A stretch of DNA of 25,704 bases, from positions 1 through 25,704 of the IMG/VR virus record IMGVR_UViG_3300043420_000883. One strand, 5' to 3'. Positions 5,471-12,375 of the stretch are shown piece by piece; the first letter of the stretch is position 1, and every line of letters begins with the position of its first letter. The notes beneath the pieces are model-generated. The model was not told the origin of the DNA. It was given only the letters and a program-made list of their open reading frames with translations, and ran no database searches. The stretch comes from a virus. A program made the position numbers and the translations under genes.

Positions 5471-6145
5471 CTACTTGGTTTTAATATACCATCCAGTCAA
5501 GATATATTTATCTTGGGTAAAGACTGTACTTCCTTTGTGCGTGTGCGTATATCCCGCTGGCCACATCACAACTGTTCCAGCTGTTGGACGAATTCTTCTT
5601 TTCTGGTAGAGAAATTCTGTCTCTCCATCTCCCTCTGGCATATCATTTAAATAAATCATCCAAGTGACTTCACGCATAGCAAATGACATTAGAGCATTCT
5701 CATAATGCCATAGATGATATCCTCCACCAGGCGGAGTTTTTTGCATCTTTACATCGGTAGAAATTAAACTTGTGTGCTTTAACTGAGGAAATTGCTCAAT
5801 ATAGTGCAAGATGCAAGATTTCAAACAAGAATTTATTTTTGTAGTCAAATCTCTGTTTGAATAATTTAGCAGAAGCGTGTAGTCTTTGCGCGATAACGCA
5901 TCACCATAATAATCTTCTGACCTTTCTATCGTATCTTCACCGATACTGTATGCTGTTTTGTTTTCATATGGAGGAATATATGCTCCATCTCTGTCCATTA
6001 TATCATCAAAGTATTCAATAACTTCATCACATAATGGTCTTGGCACAAAATTTTTCCAAACTCCAATAAAATCATCAAATTCAAATTTGGTGATTTTTTC
6101 ATTTTGCATCAACTCAATTGGTCTATAAAGTCTCGTTGCTGACAT
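5471..6145 (-). CDS. 2OG-Fe(II) oxygenase, prolyl-hydroxylase-like with HxE motif
   Basis: This 224-aa oxygenase is of the prolyl 4-hydroxylase-like group found in marine T4-like phages. The core reads GGYHLWHYEN (141-150), giving His147-x-Glu149 as the probable proximal ligands, a variant of the usual HxD. TWMIYLND (161-168) and GETEF (174-178) follow, then WPAGYTHTH with His201 or His203 as the distal ligand. KYILTGW (213-219) supplies Lys213 in place of arginine as the 2-oxoglutarate anchor. The N-terminal 60 residues begin with a short polar segment and an FDDFIGVW strand. It begins 7 nt after the stop of the 1016-aa fibre gene and probably shares its message. The substrate is unknown; hydroxylation of fibre or baseplate protein is a reasonable guess from position. 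Confidence 0.88.
   Translation of the reverse strand: MSATRLYRPIELMQNEKITKFEFDDFIGVWKNFVPRPLCDEVIEYFDDIMDRDGAYIPPYENKTAYSIGEDTIERSEDYYGDALSRKDYTLLLNYSNRDLTTKINSCLKSCILHYIEQFPQLKHTSLISTDVKMQKTPPGGGYHLWHYENALMSFAMREVTWMIYLNDMPEGDGETEFLYQKRRIRPTAGTVVMWPAGYTHTHKGSTVFTQDKYILTGWYIKTK
5505..5512 (-). promoter_or_regulatory. Possible late-promoter motif (GATAAATA) before the 302-aa gene
   Basis: On the minus strand GATAAATA matches the T4-type late promoter core xATAAATA. It lies inside the end of the preceding oxygenase gene, 48 nt before ATG 5457. In sequence this AT-rich such octamers also occur by chance, so this is a weak call. Confidence 0.25.
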
Positions 6146-6152
6146 AGTATTA

Positions 6153-9100
6153 TCAATATGCTTTTATCAGGTATTTAGTCTTATGAAATGGGATCATAAT
6201 GGGAACTTGCCTTTGTGGAGAAAGAGCAACATCTGGTGTTGGTCTCTTTATACTAGTTAAAACCTTAACTTCTCCCTCTGTCATATCCATAAAAACATCA
6301 GATTGAGTAAAGACAATTTGTAAATTAGAAGCTGCTCCACCAAGTCCAGAACCAACTCCACCACCAATAATACCAGTACCAGAAACATTTCCAGCTGTAT
6401 AATCTGTATTTGGATCATTTACTGGACTTATAGTAATTGCATGACTATGAGTTAAAGTTTGACCACCTGGAACAAGATAAGACTGAACCGTAAATTTTGC
6501 GGGATTTGTATCGATAACAGCAGACATTTCCCTATTAGGATTTCCTGCCTGACCACCAAGAGGTCCATCATCAACAACAATTAATCTGCCATCATTTACA
6601 GGGGCATCCAAAACTTCTGGAGGACTAGTCCACCAAGTCAAGAATTGCAATTCAACTTCTTGAGTTTGTGGTGCTAATTGTGTTGATGGTTGAGGAAGCT
6701 GATCTATAAATCTCTCTTTATTTCTCCATTCTGGATTATAGATTCTAAGTTCTCCCCAGAAATCTGTACCAATGTATTCATCAATAAATTTTTCCCAAAA
6801 TTCGTAATATGTATCTTGATTTACAGTATCTTTACCACCAATTTCGGTATTAAATTTGTCACTAGGGCTTCCACCATAATCCCCAGAAACATCAAATGCA
6901 GCATCTTGAAATCTAAACAGAGCTCTTCCAGTTCCCCATGGCATCAATGGATCCCCATCATCTCCATCAACAACAGCAGATATATAAAAATGGTCATGTG
7001 TTGGAATATTAACTAAAACATCGGTAAGTGGTCCAACTAAACCAGTAACAGAACCAGTAATAGTGAAATTAACTTCCGCTACCATTGTATCTAATCCAGT
7101 CAATCTAACAGTTCCCAGACTAAAAAATTGACTATCTATTCCAGTAGTCCCAGAACCTTCTACCTGCTCTAAAGGTTGAGATCCACTGACATCAACTTTA
7201 TCAAAATACCAATATCCACCTTCAGATCCAACATCATAAATTCCTTTCCCTACTGTAGAAACAGGGAGGAAAGCAGAGTTTCCTCTTGTAGAATCAACAA
7301 ATCCAGTTCCACATAGTCTCCTATTTCTATAATCTGGAAGATTAAAATCTCCATTATAAACTGTATTTTTACCAATAACTATTCCATCGACAATTATATC
7401 CTCAAATGTCTTTGTAACATTTCCACCATATTGATTACCTATTACTTCCCAAAGCGCCCAATATTGAGATCCACTAACGGATCTACCATCACACTCAATA
7501 AATCCAGCATATCTAGATCCAAGATCTCCACCGAGATCACCGTATCCAGAACTAATTGCTTCCTTCAACACAGGAATTACAGTTCCCAATGGATAACCAT
7601 CAAATTTCTCAGTCTTTCTGCTATACCAAACTCCTCTATCAGCTGATGGTGGTGGAGCAGTCGCATAAGTTGTCACCGTCCAGGTAAAAGTTACTGCTGG
7701 AACATTACTTGCTTCTGTTCCAACAACAACTGTTGTGCTAGTAGATGTCAATAAATTAGCAGAAGAGAATAAAACTAAGTAAAATGTACTATTTACAGTT
7801 GGATCAAAAGTTCTAGGTCCGACAACTGGAGTGTCATAATCAATGGAAATTAAAGCTCCATTTGTTGCTGTTATCGTGATAGGTCTGTTTATTCCAGTAA
7901 CCGTTACTGGTGTGCTTGAAATATAATTTGCTGGTACTACATTATTCCTATCATTTGGTCTAATAAAAGTAGCATCATAATCTGGACCAGAACTTGTAGT
8001 TACTTGCCAAGTTGGAATCAATCTTCCACCAACTTTTATCTGAGTTTCTACAGTGCTACTAAAGTCAGCAGAAGATTTTGCATATAAAGTTATAATATCT
8101 CCATTTTGTACTGTAGCTGGGAATACACCAATTGATCCATTATTAATTTTTATTTTTACTTCAGATGATGTAGTAGAAACTAAAGTAACTGGCACAGATG
8201 TTCCAAGTCCTGTCAATCCTCCAGATGGTCTAGGACTAGAAGCAATAAGAGCATCTTCCAATGCATCAACAACATCAGGAAAGAAAAATGAGTCTGGATT
8301 TGTTGATGGATTCAAACCAGTTGTCACACCCCAAGAAGATCCACCAGAAACATCTCCAACAGAAACAGAAACATTGGTGAGTGTATTTGGAGTGGTTGGA
8401 CTTAAAAGTCTTAACTGTAAATACTGTCCATTTGATATAGAAGATGGAGTAGAACTAAATGTCGCTCCAGAAAGAACATCAAATCCATTTTCATCTGTAA
8501 AAGTAGTATTGGTATTTGAAATTGCAAATTCTGCTGCATTATCAAGAGCAACTAATCCATCACTATTCATCCCAGAAACTTGTAAAATATTACTGTAAAT
8601 GTAAGTATTTGTTGGTTGATTAGTTAGATCATCAAAATCTGGAAATGGATCTGGAGCATTTACTGGAATTGGTTTTGTTTGAACTCTCCAAACTTCATTT
8701 GAAGTTCCAATCAAAAGAGTAACTCTTGTTTGTATATTACTAAAGCTTTGGGTCTTTGCCCTTATTTGTAATTTTGCTCCGTTTTCTACAGTAATTCCAG
8801 ATGATGTATTTGGCTGGATCCAGTCAGTATCCCAATTTCCATCACCATTATAATCTATTCTGCAGGCATAAACATCAATACCACCAGAAATATTACAAGA
8901 TAAACCAACAGCAGCTTGAGTAGTTGGCGTCAGTCCAGTAACAGTTGTTATAGTCTCACCAGTTCTTGTGCCATCAGCATAAGTATAAAGAGTATCTAAC
9001 TCAGCATTTAATACTCTCTGGAATGGGTATGGATCTGGGGTAAAGTCTTCTGGAACAGTAGTTATTAGCCAGAACTGTAATAGCTCACCAATTCTTACTG

Positions 9101-9203
9101 TTATAGTTTCTGTATAATCCCAAAATGGAGGTGCTTGGAATCTGAACTGAATATAATCACCCTCAGAAACATATAGCGGTGTATTAGAGTATGAATATGG
9201 CAT
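6153..9203 (-). CDS. Tail-collar-domain fibre protein with tandem beta repeats (1016 aa)
   Basis: This large virion fibre-type protein has three parts. Residues 1 to about 515 hold roughly five beta-rich repeats of 108-127 residues, each ending in a W-x-V-x-T signature (FWLITT 44-49, VWRVQT 171-176, SWGVTT 290-295, TWQVTT 398-403, TWTVTT 507-512). A phage tail-collar domain follows at about 538-632 (GTVIPVL, then AGFIECDGRSV, then GDFNLPDYRNR), as in T4 short tail fibre gp12. The C-terminal 380 residues contain HDH (736-738), HSH (919-921) and a terminal YLIKAY, shared in form with the two smaller collar proteins. A DxNxDGxxDxD calcium-type loop lies at 117-127. No signal peptide. A late-promoter motif lies 29 nt upstream. 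Its expected site is the baseplate or tail fibre, where it would contact the host surface (family inference). Confidence 0.85.
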   Translation of the reverse strand: MPYSYSNTPLYVSEGDYIQFRFQAPPFWDYTETITVRIGELLQFWLITTVPEDFTPDPYPFQRVLNAELDTLYTYADGTRTGETITTVTGLTPTTQAAVGLSCNISGGIDVYACRIDYNGDGNWDTDWIQPNTSSGITVENGAKLQIRAKTQSFSNIQTRVTLLIGTSNEVWRVQTKPIPVNAPDPFPDFDDLTNQPTNTYIYSNILQVSGMNSDGLVALDNAAEFAISNTNTTFTDENGFDVLSGATFSSTPSSISNGQYLQLRLLSPTTPNTLTNVSVSVGDVSGGSSWGVTTGLNPSTNPDSFFFPDVVDALEDALIASSPRPSGGLTGLGTSVPVTLVSTTSSEVKIKINNGSIGVFPATVQNGDIITLYAKSSADFSSTVETQIKVGGRLIPTWQVTTSSGPDYDATFIRPNDRNNVVPANYISSTPVTVTGINRPITITATNGALISIDYDTPVVGPRTFDPTVNSTFYLVLFSSANLLTSTSTTVVVGTEASNVPAVTFTWTVTTYATAPPPSADRGVWYSRKTEKFDGYPLGTVIPVLKEAISSGYGDLGGDLGSRYAGFIECDGRSVSGSQYWALWEVIGNQYGGNVTKTFEDIIVDGIVIGKNTVYNGDFNLPDYRNRRLCGTGFVDSTRGNSAFLPVSTVGKGIYDVGSEGGYWYFDKVDVSGSQPLEQVEGSGTTGIDSQFFSLGTVRLTGLDTMVAEVNFTITGSVTGLVGPLTDVLVNIPTHDHFYISAVVDGDDGDPLMPWGTGRALFRFQDAAFDVSGDYGGSPSDKFNTEIGGKDTVNQDTYYEFWEKFIDEYIGTDFWGELRIYNPEWRNKERFIDQLPQPSTQLAPQTQEVELQFLTWWTSPPEVLDAPVNDGRLIVVDDGPLGGQAGNPNREMSAVIDTNPAKFTVQSYLVPGGQTLTHSHAITISPVNDPNTDYTAGNVSGTGIIGGGVGSGLGGAASNLQIVFTQSDVFMDMTEGEVKVLTSIKRPTPDVALSPQRQVPIMIPFHKTKYLIKAY
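7668..9074 (-). repeat. About five degenerate protein repeats with W-x-V-x-T ends
   Basis: Repeats inside the 1016-aa fibre protein. Spacings between the tryptophan signatures are 127, 119, 108 and 109 residues. Each signature follows a V-x-V/I-G strand (RIGE, LIGT, SVGD, KVGG, VVGT), and the linkers are Pro/Asp-rich. This suggests a chain of similar beta-sandwich domains. The similarity is at protein level only; no long identical DNA is shared. Confidence 0.65.
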
Positions 9204-9231
9204 TCCGATAGCTTTATACTTCTGGTTTTAC

Positions 9232-9239
9232 TATTTATT
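9232..9239 (-). promoter_or_regulatory. T4-type late promoter motif (AATAAATA) before the 1016-aa fibre gene
   Basis: On the minus strand AATAAATA fits the T4-like phage late promoter core xATAAATA. It sits in a 43-nt gap, the largest in the structural run, 29 nt before ATG 9203. It would let the 1016-aa gene and the oxygenase block be transcribed late without depending on the upstream fibre genes. Confidence 0.55.
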
Positions 9240-9246
9240 TCTCGGA

Positions 9247-10965
9247 TTACAACTCTCTAAGATTCTTCCAATCATTTTCTCCATTGACATCAACTTGTAT
9301 TGGATGACTTGCTTTGATTTCAACATCAATATCAATTCCATCTACCAGCATTTTTTCTGTCAGAATTTCAGTCTCTGGCGTAAATACTGGATCTTCACTT
9401 TTAAATTTTTCATCCGTTTCTTCTACAAGAATATTATCTGGAGTTCTATCTATTATAATAGGTATAGTAAGAACTTTTGTTATAATTCCACCACTACCAG
9501 TTGCAACTACAACATACTGCACCGATATTGGTCCTCTATTATTATAAGGTATTTCAGTATCGTAAATACCAGATACAGAAGTTATTCCGACTCCAGATTC
9601 AGCAGAATTTGGATGATTTAACTGAACTGTATCTCCAGTAACAAGTTGATCAACTTCATATGTGTAAATTGGAGTTATTGTTAGAGATATATCAGAATAT
9701 GATGTTGTATATGAAATAGATCCTTGGGCACCATATAATAGAGAATCAGATCCACTTATAGTAAGGGTTGGTATCTGATAAACTCGAATCAACAAAGAAT
9801 CACTATCAGTTCCACCAAGTCCAGATACTGTTGCTGTGTATGTTGTTGATTGTGTTGGACACACTGTAGCAGAGCTTGTTAAATTTCTATTATTAATGTC
9901 TGGTGAAAAAGTTATAGTATCAGCGTCTCCAGTAGTATACCAATTAAGTGTGGCGCATTCGCCAGCAATTAGAGGATTTTTACTTGCAGATAAAACAACT
10001 TCTGGTGGTATATAAACAGTAATTGTAGCTGTTTTAACATCAGAAGTATTCCCAAGTCCAACTATAGAAAGTGTGTAGGTTGTAGTTTCATCTGGAGTTA
10101 CAACACGTTGCCCATTCACTGGAACAGATCCAACACCCTGATTTATACTTGCAGATGTTGCATTTGTAGTGCTCCATGACAAAGTAGAACTCTGTCCTCT
10201 AATGATGGCGGTTGGATTTGCAGTAAAAGAGTTAATACTTGCACTAACCAAAGTATAATCAACATCAATATATCCATCACCAAATTGATTTGTTCCTGAA
10301 CCAGTGAAAATTACATACCCAGAATCATATGAACTAGCGCCACCAGCGCCGCCACCAGAAGCATATCTACCAGCACGGTCATCTGCTCCTTCTCTACCAC
10401 CACCGCCACCAGGGCATCCACCACCGCCGCCGCCACCTCCGCCGCCATCAAAACCTTGCGATGCTCCAGTTCCACCACCAGAAATACTAGATAAGTTTCC
10501 AGTTTCAAATCCCAACCCAAAACCACCAGTACCACCACGAAGATAAGAGTCTGGATAACTTGCTCCACCTCCACCTCCACCCCCAGCGGCTATAATAATA
10601 TATCCATTTTTTAGAGAATCGTATATTGCACTTGCACCTCCGCCACCAGCACCACCTCCAGAACACCCCTGTGGTCCAGTTCTACCTCCACCGCCGCCTG
10701 ATGCTACGCTAGATGATCCACCAGACCCAGCACCACTATTTGAAACACATCCAAATCCATCACCACCTTTTTTACCTATTCTTAGTGTTAATGTTCTTGG
10801 TGTAAATGAGGGGAGAATAAACGTTCCCCATCTTCCACCACCACCAGATCCTCCTGGATTTCCATCATCTCCACCTCTTCCTCCAGAACCAGCAGCAACA
10901 AATAAAGTTATATTTGTTGCGTTTGCTGGTATATTTACAGTAGTATCGCTAGTATATCTTGCCAT
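9247..10965 (-). CDS. Adhesin-like protein: glycine-rich head, Ig-like domains, conserved C-terminus (572 aa)
   Basis: Third member in transcription order of a three-gene paralogous family. Residues 1 to about 235 are glycine-rich with runs up to ten Gly (174-183), interrupted by short hydrophobic strands (TLTLRIGKKG, GYIIIAAGG). This resembles the polyglycine-rich domains of phage receptor-binding proteins. Two Ig-like domains follow (about 240-322 and 323-398), then a third beta domain (about 399-505, starting at SLLYGAQGSISY), then the 65-residue C-terminal module (508-572). Ig domain 2 has a Cys pair (Cys337, Cys369); Ig domain 1 has Ser259 and Val289 at those places. No signal peptide or transmembrane helix is seen. 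Its ATG overlaps the previous gene's TAA by one base (TAATG). The probable role is host-surface recognition by the virion, with the C-terminus as anchor (inference). Confidence 0.75.
   Translation of the reverse strand: MARYTSDTTVNIPANATNITLFVAAGSGGRGGDDGNPGGSGGGGRWGTFILPSFTPRTLTLRIGKKGGDGFGCVSNSGAGSGGSSSVASGGGGGRTGPQGCSGGGAGGGGASAIYDSLKNGYIIIAAGGGGGGGASYPDSYLRGGTGGFGLGFETGNLSSISGGGTGASQGFDGGGGGGGGGGCPGGGGGREGADDRAGRYASGGGAGGASSYDSGYVIFTGSGTNQFGDGYIDVDYTLVSASINSFTANPTAIIRGQSSTLSWSTTNATSASINQGVGSVPVNGQRVVTPDETTTYTLSIVGLGNTSDVKTATITVYIPPEVVLSASKNPLIAGECATLNWYTTGDADTITFSPDINNRNLTSSATVCPTQSTTYTATVSGLGGTDSDSLLIRVYQIPTLTISGSDSLLYGAQGSISYTTSYSDISLTITPIYTYEVDQLVTGDTVQLNHPNSAESGVGITSVSGIYDTEIPYNNRGPISVQYVVVATGSGGIITKVLTIPIIIDRTPDNILVEETDEKFKSEDPVFTPETEILTEKMLVDGIDIDVEIKASHPIQVDVNGENDWKNLREL
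9250..9444 (-). repeat. Shared 65-residue C-terminal module, copy in the 572-aa protein
   Basis: The core KSEDPVFTPETEI is followed by a VDGIDI strand, HPIQVDVNGENDWKN and LREL. It is nearly the same as the modules at 10968-11162 and 12379-12573. Conservation is much higher than in the heads, as expected for an assembly or attachment surface. Confidence 0.85.
9380..9406. repeat. 27-bp identical DNA block, copy 1
   Basis: Exact match to 12509-12535. Both copies encode part of the KSEDPVFTP core in the C-terminal modules of the 572- and 571-aa adhesins. The intervening 469-aa gene differs at several third positions in the same place. Confidence 0.8.
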
Positions 10966-12374
10966 TATAGTTGCCTAATATTTTTCCAATCATTCTGATT
11001 GTTTATATCTACTTGAATAGGATAATTTGATTTTATCTCAACTGGAATATCAATTCCATCAACTATCATCATATCTGTAATTATTTCCGTTTCTGGCGTA
11101 AATACTGGATCCTCGCTCTTGTATTTTTCATCTGTCTCTGGGACTATTAAATTATCTGGTGTTTCGTCGATAATAATTTCAGTAGTTTTATTTACAGTTA
11201 TTTGACCACCTTTTCCAGTTACAACAAAAACATAATCAACAAATCTGGGTCCAAAATCATCATAAACTATATCTGTATTTAACGAACCAGACCTAACTGT
11301 TGCAGAAGATGGAGCAGACAATTGAGTTGATGTTGCTGCTGGAAGATCATATTGATAACCAACCACACTTCCAAAATTATTTCTAAAGTTTGCGGTAAAA
11401 GATATAGAAATATCAGCATATTGTGATGTATATTCAATAATACCTTGTTGTCCATACAGCAATGTTTCTGGAACAGTAATAGAAGCTGTTGGTATTTGAT
11501 TTACTGTTATTGTGGTGCTGTCAATATCTTGCCCACCCAGTCCAGAAACTCTTGCGGTATAAGTTGTAGTATCTGTTGGACACACAGTTGAACTACTAGT
11601 CAAATTTCCATTAGGAACGTTCCCAGATAACCAAGTTATAGTACTAGCATCTCCAGTAGTATACCATGATAATGTAGAGCATTGCCCTGCTGTAATTTCG
11701 GATGGGTTTGCTGACATTACAATGTTTGGTGGAATATAAACAACAAGTGTAGTACATGCAATTGCATTTCCGCCTTCAGCACTAACACTTATGCAATACT
11801 GTGCATCATCAGTTGGGCATACAGTTTTAGATCCACTAAAGCTAGTATTTCCTTGCCCAGTTACATTTGCAGAATAAAGATATGATCCACTAGATGACCA
11901 AGATAAAGTAGCACACTGCCCTTGAATAATCGATGATGGACTTACAGATATGCTAGCAGAAGGTGCTGGTGGTTGAGAAGGACCATCAAGCGTCCATGCA
12001 ACAGCACATGGATTGCTATTAAAATCAACACCGTTTGGTGGAGCTGGAGAATTGCCAATACTCCACTGCATCACGATTGTCTGACCTTTACTAAAAAACT
12101 TACTAGTAGTATTTCCTCCACTGCTGTATCCACCAACACTTACAGTGTTTCCACCCATGTTGCCAGATCCAAAATCATCGGCAGCAATTCTAAATGTATA
12201 TGTACCACTCCATGGTGCAGTAATGCTCCACTGACCAGAAAAAGTAATGCCACCCATCCCAGAAGTAGCACCAGTGTTGAGAGGTGTTGCAGCATAAGAA
12301 TTCATGAATCCACTCCAATTTCCATTGGACCATGCGTTATATCCTATTGATCTGCTATTTGCGTACTGTGGCAT
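10965..12374 (-). CDS. Adhesin-like protein: beta-sandwich head, Ig-like domains, conserved C-terminus (469 aa)
   Basis: Middle member of the three-gene family. The head (1 to about 137) is not glycine-rich. It is a compact predicted beta-sandwich with WSGTYTFRIAADDFGSGN at about 55-72 and a Trp-containing last strand AVAWTLDG, which recalls PA14-type or lectin-like carbohydrate-binding folds (weak resemblance). Two Ig-like domains follow (about 139-217 and 218-295) with Cys pairs Cys154/Cys186 and Cys232/Cys265, and Ig domain 1 has two further Cys (194, 207). A third beta domain (about 296-403) and the 65-residue C-terminal module (405-469) match those of the flanking genes. The stop is followed by one base and then the preceding gene's start region, so the cluster is probably co-translated. 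Likely a virion adhesin with its own receptor specificity. Confidence 0.72.
   Translation of the reverse strand: MPQYANSRSIGYNAWSNGNWSGFMNSYAATPLNTGATSGMGGITFSGQWSITAPWSGTYTFRIAADDFGSGNMGGNTVSVGGYSSGGNTTSKFFSKGQTIVMQWSIGNSPAPPNGVDFNSNPCAVAWTLDGPSQPPAPSASISVSPSSIIQGQCATLSWSSSGSYLYSANVTGQGNTSFSGSKTVCPTDDAQYCISVSAEGGNAIACTTLVVYIPPNIVMSANPSEITAGQCSTLSWYTTGDASTITWLSGNVPNGNLTSSSTVCPTDTTTYTARVSGLGGQDIDSTTITVNQIPTASITVPETLLYGQQGIIEYTSQYADISISFTANFRNNFGSVVGYQYDLPAATSTQLSAPSSATVRSGSLNTDIVYDDFGPRFVDYVFVVTGKGGQITVNKTTEIIIDETPDNLIVPETDEKYKSEDPVFTPETEIITDMMIVDGIDIPVEIKSNYPIQVDINNQNDWKNIRQL
10968..11162 (-). repeat. Shared 65-residue C-terminal module, copy in the 469-aa protein
   Basis: The core KSEDPVFTPETEI is followed by VDGIDIPVEIKSN and YPIQVDINNQNDWKN, ending IRQL. 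It aligns without gaps to the copies at 9250-9444 and 12379-12573. Confidence 0.85.
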
Positions 12375-12375
12375 T

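Noticed and set aside
8053-8598. Plus-strand open frame of about 181 codons inside the 1016-aa fibre gene
   Set aside because: No start signals or domain. It lies wholly opposite a long fibre frame with clear repeats.
10304-10546. Plus-strand proline-rich open frame
   Set aside because: It is the complement of glycine codons in the adhesin head (GGN read backwards gives NCC, proline-rich); an artefact of the repeat composition.
10311-10580. Second minus-strand frame in the glycine-rich head, Val/Leu/Ala-rich
   Set aside because: A frame-shifted reading of glycine-codon repeats; composition bias alone explains the open frame and the apparent hydrophobicity.
10261-10965. Collagen-like region in the 572-aa adhesin
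   Set aside because: The glycine runs do not follow a Gly-x-y triplet period and proline is scarce, so this is a polyglycine-rich domain and not collagen.
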